A stretch of DNA of 64,000 nucleotides from Egerieenecus merdigallinarum (GCA_018711985.1 DVHS01000122.1:8826-72825), one strand, 5' to 3'; counted from the stretch's first letter, positions 43,244 to 52,901 are shown. Notes: generated by a model not told the origin, from the sequence alone. Program-made: numbers and translations.

Positions 43244-44235
43244 ATGAATTGGATGTGGTGCTTTCTTCCCGGGTACGCCTGGCCAGAAATTACGAAGATT
43301 TGCCCTTTGACCTGGGGGAGAAGCCGGACAGCGCCGCCATGTGTGTGGCGCGGACGGTGCAGGCCCTGCGCCTGGAGGAAAACGCCCCCGTGTATGACCT
43401 GGTCCGCCTGCGGGATTTAACGCCGCTGCAGCGGCAGGGCCTGGCGGAGAGCCGGAAGATCAGCCGGGATCTGATGACCCATGCCGCGGCGGCCGCTGTG
43501 CTTCTGCGGGAGGAGGAATCCCTCTCCATCATGATGAATGAGGAGGATCACCTGCGCATACAGGCGGTGAGCGAGGGATTGAACCTGGCGGATGCGGCGG
43601 AAAAATGCTTCCGGGTGGACGATAGCCTTTCCCGGCACGTGACCTTTGCCTTTGACAATCAGCTGGGCTACCTGACTGCATGCCCCACCAATACGGGCAC
43701 GGGAATGCGGGCCAGCCTGCTGATGCATCTGCCCATGCTGACCCTTTGCAAGCAAATGGGCAACGTGGGGCAGATCGTGGCCAAGGTGGGATTGACCATC
43801 CACGGGGTCTACGGAGAGGGCTCGGAGGCGTTGGGGAACCTGTACCAGGTCTCCAACCAGGTGACGCTGGGCCGTACGGAGCAGGAGCTCATCAGCGCGG
43901 TGACGGCGGTTGGCCACCAGCTCATCGACATGGAGCGCACCCTGCGGGACAAGGCGCTGGCCGGCGGTAGAATCAACCTGGAGGATGCTGTCTACCGGGC
44001 TTGGGGCCTGATGACCCACGCCCGGCTGATGCCCAAAAAAGAATTTTTTGCCCATTGGTCCAACCTGCGCCTGGGGGCGGCCACCAAGCTGCTGGCCATA
44101 CCCCTGGAACGGGTGGATGCGCTGCTGACGGATTGCCAGGATGCGCATCTGTGCGCCTGGGAGGAAGCCGCCCTGGAGGGTACGGCACTGGATCAGGCGC
44201 GGGCCAAGCGCGCCCGGATGATGCTGGCGGGTTAA
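43240..44235 (+). CDS. mcsB: Protein-arginine kinase McsB
   Basis: McsB phosphorylates arginines on proteins, marking them for ClpCP and inactivating CtsR. It is a phosphagen-kinase-like enzyme of 331 residues. Visible motifs are VLSSRVRLARNYEDLPF, SIMMNEEDHLRIQ (catalytic Glu region), and YLTACPTNTGTGMRAS with the active-site Cys near residue 148. It is somewhat shorter than the Bacillus subtilis enzyme (about 363 residues), with the difference spread rather than a clear truncation. It overlaps mcsA and is followed by clpC after 50 bases. Confidence 0.96.
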   Translation: MNELDVVLSSRVRLARNYEDLPFDLGEKPDSAAMCVARTVQALRLEENAPVYDLVRLRDLTPLQRQGLAESRKISRDLMTHAAAAAVLLREEESLSIMMNEEDHLRIQAVSEGLNLADAAEKCFRVDDSLSRHVTFAFDNQLGYLTACPTNTGTGMRASLLMHLPMLTLCKQMGNVGQIVAKVGLTIHGVYGEGSEALGNLYQVSNQVTLGRTEQELISAVTAVGHQLIDMERTLRDKALAGGRINLEDAVYRAWGLMTHARLMPKKEFFAHWSNLRLGAATKLLAIPLERVDALLTDCQDAHLCAWEEAALEGTALDQARAKRARMMLAG

Positions 44236-44285
44236 AACCCCGCCCATTCGGGCAGGATGATTTGCGTATGATGAGGAGGTTTTCC

Positions 44286-46781
44286 ATGGCGATATTCGGT
44301 CGTTTTACGGAGCGGGCGCAGCGGGCGCTTTCAGCCGCCCAGCGGGAGGCAGCGGAGCTGCGTCAGCCTTATGTGGGTACGGAGCATCTGCTGCTGGGAT
44401 TGCTCAAGGAGCCGGAGCGCCTTCCGGAGGCTATTGGCTCCCGGGTGAATTATCAACAGGTGCGGGACATGCTTAGCGTGGGCGCGGCGGACCGGCTCGG
44501 CACGGTGGGGGCATCCCCGCTGTTTGAGCTGACGCCGCGGGCCAAGAAGTTGCTGGAGCAAAGCATCTTGGAGTCCCGCCGCTTGGGACAAAGCTATGTG
44601 AGCGTGGAGCATTTCTGGCTGGCGATTCTCCGGGAGGGGGATGGCGTGGCGGCCAATGTGCTGCGCCAGCTGGGCGTGGACTTTGACAAGGCGCGGGAGG
44701 AGCTGCTGATTCAGCTGCGCACGCAGCCCTACGGGAACGTGGGCAACATGGAGCAGGAACGGCCCCAGGAAAAGAGCAGGGGAAAGCAGGAGACGCCCAC
44801 CCTTGCCCAGTATAGCCGGGATCTGACCCAGGCAGCCCGCCAGAGCGAGCTGGATCCGGTAATCGGCCGGGATGGAGAGATCCAGCGGATTATTCAGATT
44901 TTGTCCCGGCGCACCAAGAACAATCCCGTGCTGATCGGTGAACCCGGGGTGGGCAAGAGCGCCGTGGTGGAGGGCCTGGCCCAGCGCATTGCCCAGGGGA
45001 ATATTCCGGAGCTGCTGCGGGACAAGCGGGTGCTGTCCCTGGACATGGGCAGCATGATTGCCGGGAGCAAATACCGCGGCGAGTTTGAGGAGCGGCTGAA
45101 AAACGCCATGGAGGAGATCCGCAAGGCGGGGAACATCATTCTCTTCATTGACGAGATCCACAACCTGGTGGGCGCCGGCAAGGCGGAAGGCAGCATGGAC
45201 GCCGCCAACATTCTTAAACCCGCCCTGGCCCGGGGCGAGCTCCAGTGCGTAGGTGCTACCACCCTGGACGAATACCGGAAAAATATTGAAAAGGACGCGG
45301 CCCTGGAGCGGCGCTTCCAGCCCGTGATGGTGGGCGAACCCACCCCCGAGGAAGCCTTTGAGATTCTCAAGGGACTGCGGGACCGCTACGAGGCCCATCA
45401 TAAGGTGCGCATTACCGATGAAGCCCTGCACGCGGCGGTGACCCTGTCTGACCGCTACATTGCGGATCGCTTTTTGCCCGACAAGGCGGTGGACCTCATG
45501 GACGAAGCCGCCAGCCGGGTGCGCATCCAGGCCTTTACCGCACCCCCGGACGTAAAAGCCCAGGAGCAGCGCCTGGAGGCCGTGCAGATTGAGAAGCGGG
45601 AAGCCATTGCCCATCAGGACTATGAAAAGGCGGCCGGTTTACGGGACCAGGAGCGCGCGCTGCTCAAGGAAATCAAGGAAAAGCGCACGGCCTGGGAGCA
45701 AACCAAGAGCGCGGCCAAGGACGTGGTGACCGAGGACGACATCGCGCAGATTGTGGCCAGCTGGACGGGTATTCCCGTGAAGAAGATGACCCAGAGCGAG
45801 GCGGACCGCCTGCTGCATCTGGAGGAGGTGCTCCATCAGCGGGTGATTGGCCAGGATGAGGCGGTCAGCGCCGTAAGCCGGGCCATCCGCCGGGCACGGG
45901 CGGGACTGAAGGACCCTAAGCGGCCCATCGGCTCCTTTATCTTCCTGGGGCCCACGGGCGTGGGTAAAACGGAACTGTGCCGCGCCCTGGGCGAGGCCAT
46001 GTTTGGGGACGAGGACAGCGTAATCCGTGTGGATATGTCCGAGTACATGGAGAAACACACCACCTCCCGCCTGGTGGGCTCCCCCCCTGGCTACGTGGGA
46101 TATGAGGAAGGCGGCCAGCTTACCGAGGCAGTGCGCCGCAAGCCGTACAGTGTGGTGCTCCTGGACGAGGTGGAAAAGGCGCACCCGGATGTGTTCAACA
46201 TCCTCCTGCAAATTCTGGAGGATGGACGCCTCACGGACAACACGGGCCGGGTGGTCAGCTTCAAGAATACCATCATCGTCATGACAAGCAACGCCGGTGC
46301 GCATTCTATTGATTCGGGCCGCTCCCTGGGCTTTGGCAGCAGAAGCATGACCGACGTGCGCAGCTACGAGACCATGAAGGAAACCGTCATGAAGGAGGTC
46401 AAGGAGCTGTTCCGGCCGGAGTTTATCAACCGGGTGGATGAGCTGATTGTGTTCCATCCCCTGGAGGAAGCGGACATCCGCAAGATTGCCCGTTTGTTCC
46501 TCAGCCAGCTGGAAAAGCGCCTGGCGGAACGGGACATCCACCTGCGCTATGGCGAGGACGTGGTGGCGTATTTGGCCAAGGAAGGCTTTGACGCAAAATA
46601 TGGCGCGCGTCCGCTGCGCCGGGTGATTCAGCGCCTGGTGGAGGATACCCTGAGCGAAGAGCTGATCTCCGGAACCATCTCCCTGGGCGACACGGTACAG
46701 CTGCGGATGGAGAACGACCACATCACCGTGAGCCGGATGGACCAGGTGCCCCAGAAAGAAGCACAGCCGGAAACGGTTTAA
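44286..46781 (+). CDS. clpC: ATP-dependent Clp protease ATP-binding subunit ClpC
   Basis: ClpC unfolds marked proteins and feeds them to ClpP. The 831-residue Hsp100 protein has two N-terminal Clp_N repeats (about 1-145), AAA1 with Walker A GEPGVGKSA near residue 218 and Walker B ILFIDEIHNLVGAG, a middle UVR-type coiled segment (EAIAHQDYEKAAGLRDQERALL) specific to ClpC, AAA2 with GPTGVGKTEL near 554, and the C-terminal D2-small domain. ATG 44286 has AGGAGG upstream; the open frame extends back inside mcsB. It is the last gene of the CtsR-controlled operon. Confidence 0.98.
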   Translation: MAIFGRFTERAQRALSAAQREAAELRQPYVGTEHLLLGLLKEPERLPEAIGSRVNYQQVRDMLSVGAADRLGTVGASPLFELTPRAKKLLEQSILESRRLGQSYVSVEHFWLAILREGDGVAANVLRQLGVDFDKAREELLIQLRTQPYGNVGNMEQERPQEKSRGKQETPTLAQYSRDLTQAARQSELDPVIGRDGEIQRIIQILSRRTKNNPVLIGEPGVGKSAVVEGLAQRIAQGNIPELLRDKRVLSLDMGSMIAGSKYRGEFEERLKNAMEEIRKAGNIILFIDEIHNLVGAGKAEGSMDAANILKPALARGELQCVGATTLDEYRKNIEKDAALERRFQPVMVGEPTPEEAFEILKGLRDRYEAHHKVRITDEALHAAVTLSDRYIADRFLPDKAVDLMDEAASRVRIQAFTAPPDVKAQEQRLEAVQIEKREAIAHQDYEKAAGLRDQERALLKEIKEKRTAWEQTKSAAKDVVTEDDIAQIVASWTGIPVKKMTQSEADRLLHLEEVLHQRVIGQDEAVSAVSRAIRRARAGLKDPKRPIGSFIFLGPTGVGKTELCRALGEAMFGDEDSVIRVDMSEYMEKHTTSRLVGSPPGYVGYEEGGQLTEAVRRKPYSVVLLDEVEKAHPDVFNILLQILEDGRLTDNTGRVVSFKNTIIVMTSNAGAHSIDSGRSLGFGSRSMTDVRSYETMKETVMKEVKELFRPEFINRVDELIVFHPLEEADIRKIARLFLSQLEKRLAERDIHLRYGEDVVAYLAKEGFDAKYGARPLRRVIQRLVEDTLSEELISGTISLGDTVQLRMENDHITVSRMDQVPQKEAQPETV

Positions 46782-46867
46782 CGGGGACTGCCTCTGGGTA
46801 AAAAGGGATGGTTGTTTCCGGCGGATGCGGGGAGCAGCCTTTCCCATGAAAATGCACGGTAGCAATA

Positions 46868-46913
46868 AGAAAACGTCCTGCCTTCTTCGTTTGGAAGGAG
46901 CAGGACGTTTTTA
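46868..46913. terminator. Bidirectional terminator between clpC and oppF
   Basis: An 11-bp stem (AAACGTCCTGC with its complement) with an inner CTTC/GAAG extension, and T tails on both strands, lies between the convergent clpC and opp operons. Confidence 0.9.
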
Positions 46914-46931
46914 TGTGGTGCAAAGACCGTG

Positions 46932-47858
46932 TTACCAGTTTTTCCAGGCGGCTAGCTCTTCATCATTGCACAGCACCTGGTGTCCGGGCTCGATATCCTG
47001 CCAGCGGGGGGGATGCTGCTCGTAGTGATGGCAGGAGGGATCGTAGATCTCCAGCACCTTTTTCTTTTCCACATCGGGATTGGGCTGCGGAATGGCGGAG
47101 AGCAGTGCACGGGTGTAGGGATGGGCAGGATGCCGGAAGAGCGTCTCCGTGTCGGCCATTTCCACAATCAAGCCCTTGTGTACCACGGCGATACGGTCAC
47201 AGATGAAGCGCATCACGGACAGGTCGTGGCTGATGAACAGATACGTCAGCCCGCGCTCCTTCTGCAGCTGGCTCATGAGGTTTAGCACCTGAGCGCGGAT
47301 GGATACATCCAGGGCGGAAATGGGTTCGTCGGCGATGATAAATTCGGGGTTCATGATCAGCGCCCGGGCGATGCCGATACGCTGACGCTGGCCGCCGGAA
47401 AATTCATGGGGAAACCGCGTGGCAAACTCCGGGGGCAGTCCCACCGCATGCAGGGCGGCGGTAACTCTTTCCTGAATCTGCGCTTTGGTATAACCGCGCC
47501 CCTGCAACCCTTCGGAGACGATGTAGTCAATCTTCGCGCGCTCGTTCAGGCTGGCCATGGGGTCCTGGAAAATCATCTGGATTTTTTGCGTGATTTCCCG
47601 GTCCAGCTCCTTGGAAATGTGGCCGGTAATCTCCCGTCCCTTGAACTGGATGGAGCCGGCGCTTGCCGGGTATACGCGGATGATGCAGCGGCCAATGGTG
47701 GTTTTGCCGGAGCCGCTTTCGCCCACAATGCCAAAGGTTTCCCCCTTGTATATGTCAAAGCTGACGCCTTTGACGGCCTTGAACCGGTGCCAGCTGTTGC
47801 CAAAGGTGACCTCCAGGTCCCGAACCTTCAGCAGCACTTCTCTCTCACGGGTTTCCAA
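46932..47858 (-). CDS. oppF: Oligopeptide ABC transporter ATP-binding protein OppF
   Basis: This is one of two ATPases driving peptide import. It has 308 residues with Walker A GESGSGKTTIGRC, Q-loop IFQDPMASLNER, signature FSGGQRQRIGIARAL, Walker B FIIADEPISALD and the oligopeptide-transporter C-terminal domain with HPAHPYTRALLSAIP and DPSCHHYEQHPP. It starts with TTG at 47858, 7 bases from GGGAGGG, and overlaps oppD by 14 bp. Last gene of oppABCDF. Confidence 0.94.
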   Translation of the reverse strand: METREREVLLKVRDLEVTFGNSWHRFKAVKGVSFDIYKGETFGIVGESGSGKTTIGRCIIRVYPASAGSIQFKGREITGHISKELDREITQKIQMIFQDPMASLNERAKIDYIVSEGLQGRGYTKAQIQERVTAALHAVGLPPEFATRFPHEFSGGQRQRIGIARALIMNPEFIIADEPISALDVSIRAQVLNLMSQLQKERGLTYLFISHDLSVMRFICDRIAVVHKGLIVEMADTETLFRHPAHPYTRALLSAIPQPNPDVEKKKVLEIYDPSCHHYEQHPPRWQDIEPGHQVLCNDEELAAWKNW

Positions 47859-48951
47859 CTGCTTTCCCTCCCAACTGCTTCAGTTTGCGGATAACCTCGG
47901 GAGGCTCCACCTTGGGGGCACGGGGGTCCAACAGCCAGGTGCGTGCCCGGTGCGTAGGGGAAATATCGAAATACGGGGGCTGCTCCAGGTGGTCAATTTG
48001 CAGCGCCAGGGGATTGCGGGGAGCAAAGGCATCCCCGTGGATTTCCTGGAACAGGTTGGGCGGCGTGCCCTTGATGGAGTACAGCTCCTCGCCACGGTGT
48101 CCCAGCTGGGGCAGGGAGGACAGCAGCGCCCAGGTATACGGATGATGGGGATCGTAGAAAATCTCGTTCACCAGCCCCAGCTCCACAATGTCCCCGGCGT
48201 ACATCACGGCCACGCGTTCGGCAATGTTGGCCACCACGCCCAGGTCATGGGTGATGAAAATGATGGTCAGGTTGTACTTGGCTTTAAGCTCCTTGAGCAG
48301 GTTCAATACCTGGGCCTGGATGGTTACGTCCAGGGCGGTGGTGGGCTCGTCGCAAATGAGAATCTTGGGGCGGCAGGCAATGGCGATGGCGATGACGATG
48401 CGCTGGCGCATGCCGCCGCTCAGCTCATGGGGATACTGTTTGTACCGCCGGCGGGGATCGTCAATGCGCACATCCTTGAGGATGTCAATGGCGGCTTCCC
48501 GGGCGGCCCGCCCCTTGAGCCCACGGTGCAGCTCCAGGGCTTCCAGTATCTGCTTGCCGATGGACTTGAGGGGGTTCAGGCTGGTCATGGGGTCCTGGGG
48601 GATCATGCACACTTCGCTGCCGCGGATATTCAGCCAGTCGGTGGGTTTGGGCAGGTTGGTCAGGTCCACATACATCCGGCCCTGCTCATCCTGCTTGCAG
48701 GCGGTGTTTCCCTTGAACTTTTCCAGGGCATCGTAGTAGCGGATCTGCCCCTGGGAAATAAAGCCATTGCCATCCAGCAGGCCGATAAAGTTTTTGTTCA
48801 GCACGCTTTTGCCGCAGCCGCTTTCGCCCACAATGGCCAAGGACTCTCCGCGGTATACGTTCAGGGTGACGCCCCGCAGGGCATGCAGGGTCTTGCCCCG
48901 CAGCTTGAACTTCACGTGGAGGTTTTCCACGGATAGAATGGGTTCTTGCAT
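47845..48951 (-). CDS. oppD: Oligopeptide ABC transporter ATP-binding protein OppD
   Basis: This is the second ATPase of the importer, 368 residues. Walker A is GESGCGKSVLNKNF, Q-loop MIPQDPMTSLNPLKSIG, signature LSGGMRQRIVIAIAIA, Walker B ILICDEPTTALDVTIQ, H-loop THDLG, then the C-terminal oligo_HPY domain (DPHHPYTWALLSSLPQLG, GTPPNL). The usual four-Cys cluster of OppD C-termini is not seen, so an iron-sulfur centre is unlikely. An insertion of about 25 residues after Walker A (DALEKFKGNTACKQDEQGRMY) lengthens it. AAGGGAGG precedes ATG 48951. Confidence 0.94.
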   Translation of the reverse strand: MQEPILSVENLHVKFKLRGKTLHALRGVTLNVYRGESLAIVGESGCGKSVLNKNFIGLLDGNGFISQGQIRYYDALEKFKGNTACKQDEQGRMYVDLTNLPKPTDWLNIRGSEVCMIPQDPMTSLNPLKSIGKQILEALELHRGLKGRAAREAAIDILKDVRIDDPRRRYKQYPHELSGGMRQRIVIAIAIACRPKILICDEPTTALDVTIQAQVLNLLKELKAKYNLTIIFITHDLGVVANIAERVAVMYAGDIVELGLVNEIFYDPHHPYTWALLSSLPQLGHRGEELYSIKGTPPNLFQEIHGDAFAPRNPLALQIDHLEQPPYFDISPTHRARTWLLDPRAPKVEPPEVIRKLKQLGGKAVGNP

Positions 48952-48970
48952 GGTGTTTTCCTCCCTTCCG

Positions 48971-49972
48971 TCACACATGGCTCTTGGGATCGGCGGCATC
49001 TGAGAAAGCGTTGCCGATCATATAGAAGGAAATGGTGACGATGGACAGGACGATGGTGGGGTAGATCAGCTGATAGCGCAGGCTGGGACTCATCATCAGC
49101 TTGCGGCCTTCGTTAATCAGGTTGCCCAGGCTGGGCACCGTGGCGGGAAGTCCCAGGCCGATGTAGGTGATGAATACCTCCGAGCCAATGGCGCCGGGAA
49201 TGGACAGCGCCATGCGCAGCATAATCACCGATACCAGGTAGGGCAGCAGGTTTTTGACGATGATGCGCCAGGTGCTGGTGCCCAGGCACCGGGAAGCGAT
49301 GTTATAGTCACGGTCGCGGATAATGAGAATCTGATTGCGGATAAAGCGGGCCATACCAATCCATCCCGTGATGGACATGGCAAAGATGATGGTCCCCACC
49401 CCGGGCTTGAGAATGAAGGAAATCAGAATCAGAATGATGGTGCTGGGAATGTTATCCAGCACATTGTAAATTTCCGTAAAGAGAAAGTCCAGCTTGCGTA
49501 CATAGCCCCACAATACGCCCATGAGGATGCCCACACAGGCCTCGATCAAGGCGCAGGCCAGGCCAATGAACAGCGAAGTCCGCGTGCCGCTCCACAGCCG
49601 TGCCCACAGGTCCTGGCCGATGGAGTTGGTGCCCAGCCAGTGCTCAGCGGAGGGCTGCTTGTTCTTCAGCGGCAGGCCATTGTCGCCATTGGTCACCACA
49701 AAGGCGTCGTACTGCCCGGGCAGCAGCGGCTGAATAAAGGTGAACAGCACAATGAGCAGCATCAGAAGGAGCAGAAACATGGCCACCCGGTTTTTTCGGA
49801 AAGCGCGGAGGGTAGAGCGCCAGTAGGAGTAGTTGCTGGCGCCGGTGAGCTCGGCCTCCTCCGCGTCAAAGGGAGCAAAGGAGAATAGCTCCTTCTCGCT
49901 CATGTCGCGCTTGAGCTGCGCTTGCAGGCTGTTTTCCAGGGCTTCCACCTTGGGATGCTTCAGCAGAGACAT
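48971..49972 (-). CDS. oppC: Oligopeptide ABC transporter permease OppC
   Basis: This membrane permease of the importer has 333 residues. An N-terminal cytoplasmic segment is followed by a first membrane helix (about 65-85, MFLLLLMLLIVLFTF), a periplasm-facing loop and the BPD_transp_1 core with five helices. The coupling EAA loop is around RDRDYNIASRCLGTSTWRIIVKNLLP. The motif HWLGTNSIGQDLWARLWSG marks the OppC/DppC type. Its ATG overlaps the oppB stop (TGATG), so translation is coupled. Confidence 0.94.
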   Translation of the reverse strand: MSLLKHPKVEALENSLQAQLKRDMSEKELFSFAPFDAEEAELTGASNYSYWRSTLRAFRKNRVAMFLLLLMLLIVLFTFIQPLLPGQYDAFVVTNGDNGLPLKNKQPSAEHWLGTNSIGQDLWARLWSGTRTSLFIGLACALIEACVGILMGVLWGYVRKLDFLFTEIYNVLDNIPSTIILILISFILKPGVGTIIFAMSITGWIGMARFIRNQILIIRDRDYNIASRCLGTSTWRIIVKNLLPYLVSVIMLRMALSIPGAIGSEVFITYIGLGLPATVPSLGNLINEGRKLMMSPSLRYQLIYPTIVLSIVTISFYMIGNAFSDAADPKSHV

Positions 49973-50916
49973 CAGCGCTCCCCTCCCTTCTTGACCAGGT
50001 TGATGCGGGGGTCCATCAGTGCCATCATCAGGTCGCCCAGCAGCAGGCCGATGATGCCCACCGTGGCGTAGAGCAGCACGATGCCCAGCACCATGTTGTT
50101 ATCCTGCTTCTTCACCACGTCCACCAGCAGGCCGCCCATGCCCGGGATGGAGTAGAGCGATTCAATATAGATGGAGCCGATGACGGTGTTCAGGAAAGAC
50201 GTGGGCAGGTACTGCGCCATGGGTACAAAAGCATTGCGGAAAACGTGGTGAAAGAAAATTTTGTTTTCGCTCACACCCTTGATACGGGCCAGGGTCACAT
50301 AATCCTTTTTGCTTTCATCCACCATGTAGCGGCGCAGCCACATGGCGTAGTAGGCGATATTGCCCAGGGACATGGAAAACACCGGCAGTACCCAGCTGAT
50401 GGCTTTATCCGGGTCAAAAAGCATGCTGATGTGCAGCCACTCGGTGCCATAGAGCTGAATGAACAGGTAATATACCGCTGAAGGTACCGCCTGAATCAAT
50501 ACGATGAATGCCGCGCCCAGGTTGTCGAAAAACTTGCCCTTGTACTTGGCCATAAAGGTGCCCATGGGCAAGCCAATCAGCATGGAAAAGAGCAGCGACA
50601 GAGAGCCCAACTTAATGGAAACGGGGATTTTCGGGGCGAGAATTTCCGCCACCGGTACATTATCCCGGTAGACCCAGGAAATACCCAGGTTTCCGTGCAG
50701 AATCAATTCCTTGAAGAAATTGTACAGCTGTACAAGAATTGGCTGATCCAGGCCCATTTGGTGCAGGCCATTCTGGATCTGCGCGTCGGTCATTTTTTCA
50801 ATGTTGGGGAAATAGCCATCAATGGGCATCTGGCGAACCAGGATGAACACGATGGACAAAATGATAAATAGCGTGATGAAGGAGCGGAGAAACCGCCTGC
50901 CCAGATATCGTGCCAC
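49972..50916 (-). CDS. oppB: Oligopeptide ABC transporter permease OppB
   Basis: This first membrane permease has 314 residues, with an N-terminal helix (FLRSFITLFIILSIVFILV), the external loop with GLDQPILVQLYNFFKELILHGNLG typical of OppB/DppB, and five further helices with the EAA loop at KKDYVTLARIKGVSENKIFFHHVFRNA. It starts with GTG at 50916; AGGA lies upstream. The 137-base gap to oppA holds a terminator, so this gene depends on read-through. Confidence 0.94.
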   Translation of the reverse strand: MARYLGRRFLRSFITLFIILSIVFILVRQMPIDGYFPNIEKMTDAQIQNGLHQMGLDQPILVQLYNFFKELILHGNLGISWVYRDNVPVAEILAPKIPVSIKLGSLSLLFSMLIGLPMGTFMAKYKGKFFDNLGAAFIVLIQAVPSAVYYLFIQLYGTEWLHISMLFDPDKAISWVLPVFSMSLGNIAYYAMWLRRYMVDESKKDYVTLARIKGVSENKIFFHHVFRNAFVPMAQYLPTSFLNTVIGSIYIESLYSIPGMGGLLVDVVKKQDNNMVLGIVLLYATVGIIGLLLGDLMMALMDPRINLVKKGGER

Positions 50917-51006
50917 GTACGTCTTCCTCTCTGTATAAGCTGGAATCCGCCGTTCCGTTCATACCCTGAGATACAGCGGAAACCCCGGCCTGGTCAAGAC
51001 CGGGGT

Positions 51007-51046
51007 AAAAAACCCGGCGGGGAGCACGGATGCCCGCCCCGCCGGG
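51007..51046 (-). terminator. Internal terminator/attenuator between oppA and oppB
   Basis: On the minus strand, a 10-bp GC stem (CCCGGCGGGG with its complement) starts 7 bases after the oppA stop and is followed by six T residues. A second GC hairpin without a T run follows (about 50984-51006). Partial termination here would give more OppA than transporter. Confidence 0.85.
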
Positions 51047-51053
51047 GATGGAC

Positions 51054-52901
51054 TTACTTGCCCATGGCGGTCAGCCATTCCTGGTAGGCCGCTTCGTATT
51101 CCTCGGCGCTGATGAAGTCCTCATGCAGCGTCTGGTACTTGTAACGCAGGTTGCTGACGCCGCAGGGAGAATACTGCCCTTCGAAGATATTCAGCTTCGT
51201 CACCTGATAGGACGCGGCTTCAATGTTGTAGGGGATAACCATGGCGTTGTTGATGAGCATGGCCTCCGCCTCGGCAAACTTGGTGTAGCGGGCGGCGATG
51301 TCATCGGTGATGGCCTTGGCTTCTTCCACGGTGGCGTAGTAGGTGGTCAGGATGTCCTTGGTCTCGGGATAGCTGTCGCCGTCCAGAGAAACGTCCATCT
51401 TGTTGTAGCTGTTGCCTTCATGCAGGCCGGTCTCGCTGTCGATGCTCTCGGCAAAGGGAGAGGCCCAGGTCAGCGGGTCGGCGTAGTCGGCGCCCCAGTT
51501 GCAGCGCATCATGCTGTACACGCCCGCGCGGCGGGTGGCGGACAGGAAGGACTCGGAGGGGCCAGCGTACAGCTCCACGTTGATGTAGTCCGTGCCCAGC
51601 ACGCCTTCCAGCTGCTGTTTGAACAGGATGCTCTCGTTCTCCCAGTCGGTGTCGCCGCTCTTATAGGTCAGCAGGATGGTCACCGGGAAGGTGCAGCCCG
51701 CGGCGGTCAACTCTTCCATGGCCTTGGCCTTGTACTCCAGGGCCTTTTCCGCGTTGAAGAAGTTCTCCTCGGTGCCATCAAAGGGCGCCAGCTCGGAGTA
51801 GTCCACACCGTCCGCTGCGCAGAAGGTGGCGGGGGTGATGGTGTTTTGCAGGATGGACTCGGGATCGTCCGGCTCCAGGGCGCGCATGGAGTACGTGCGG
51901 TCAAAGGCGCTCATGATGGAGTGACGGAAGTTGCTGTTGTTCACGGCGATACGCCAGTTGTCCGGGCCGTATTCGGCGTCGTACTGGGGATCAAAGTTGA
52001 AGCAGAAGAAATAGCTGAAGTCCGGCACGGCACGGCCGCGGCTGACGATATCCGCGTGGTTGGCCTTCCAGTCGTCGATGATGTCGTTGCTCAGGTCGGC
52101 GTAGTCCACCTCGCCGCGCAGGGCCATGGTAGGCGCCAGGGTAGCGGCTTCCGTGTTGTAGATCTGCTCGATGCGGTCGATGTAGACATGCTCGGCATCC
52201 CAGTTGTTGGGGTTCTTCACGAAAACGTGCTTTACCTGGGGCTCAAACTCGCTGAGGATGAACGCGCCGCAGTAATACATCTTTTCACAGGCGGTGGCGA
52301 ACTCCGCGCCCAGCTCTTCCAGCTGCGGGCCATAGGCGGGCATGAAGCTGCCGTAGGTCAAGCAGGAGAGCAGGTAGGGCGTGGGCTTATCCACGATGTA
52401 CTGCAGGGTGTAGTCGTCCACAGCCTTTACGCCAACCTCGGCAAAGTCGGTGACCTCACCGGCATAGTACGCGGCGGCGTTCAGAATGTTGGCTTCCTCA
52501 AACATGTACTCCAGGCTGCTGTCATATTCGGGGGTCAGCACATACTTGGCGGCGGCCACAAAGTCGTTGGCGGTAACTTCGCCCACCTCGGCGCCGGTGT
52601 AGTCGTACCACTTCTGTCCCTGGCGCAGGTGGAAGGTCCAGGTGAGCTGATCCTCGGACACTTCCCAGGTTTCGGCCAGGCCGGGGATGATTTCGCCGAT
52701 GTTGTTGTACTCAATCAGCGTATCCACCACGTTGGCACCGGGGGTGTAGTCCCAGGTGGTGCTGCTGGTCAGGTAGTTCAGCGTGGACACCTCGGAGCTG
52801 TACAGCGAGGTATAGACGCTCTCCTCCTCCGCGGAAGCGGGAAGGACGGCCAGGCTGGCCAGCATTGCCAGTGTCATCAAGAAGGCAAGCAGCTTTTTCA
52901 T
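51054..52901 (-). CDS. oppA: Extracellular oligopeptide-binding protein OppA
   Basis: This is the solute-binding protein (SBP_bac_5) that captures peptides for OppBCDF. The 615-residue precursor has a signal peptide MKKLLAFLMTLAMLASLAVLPASA cut before EEESVY. It continues with LNYLTSSTTWDYTPGANVVDTLIEYN, LAETWEVSEDQLTWTFHLRQGQKWYDYTGAEV and a C-terminal VIPYNIEAASYQVTK. No lipobox cysteine follows the hydrophobic core, unusual for a Gram-positive binding protein. AAGGAGGT lies about 10 bases upstream of ATG 52901, and a strong promoter lies at 53 kb. First gene of the operon. Confidence 0.95.
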   Translation of the reverse strand: MKKLLAFLMTLAMLASLAVLPASAEEESVYTSLYSSEVSTLNYLTSSTTWDYTPGANVVDTLIEYNNIGEIIPGLAETWEVSEDQLTWTFHLRQGQKWYDYTGAEVGEVTANDFVAAAKYVLTPEYDSSLEYMFEEANILNAAAYYAGEVTDFAEVGVKAVDDYTLQYIVDKPTPYLLSCLTYGSFMPAYGPQLEELGAEFATACEKMYYCGAFILSEFEPQVKHVFVKNPNNWDAEHVYIDRIEQIYNTEAATLAPTMALRGEVDYADLSNDIIDDWKANHADIVSRGRAVPDFSYFFCFNFDPQYDAEYGPDNWRIAVNNSNFRHSIMSAFDRTYSMRALEPDDPESILQNTITPATFCAADGVDYSELAPFDGTEENFFNAEKALEYKAKAMEELTAAGCTFPVTILLTYKSGDTDWENESILFKQQLEGVLGTDYINVELYAGPSESFLSATRRAGVYSMMRCNWGADYADPLTWASPFAESIDSETGLHEGNSYNKMDVSLDGDSYPETKDILTTYYATVEEAKAITDDIAARYTKFAEAEAMLINNAMVIPYNIEAASYQVTKLNIFEGQYSPCGVSNLRYKYQTLHEDFISAEEYEAAYQEWLTAMGK

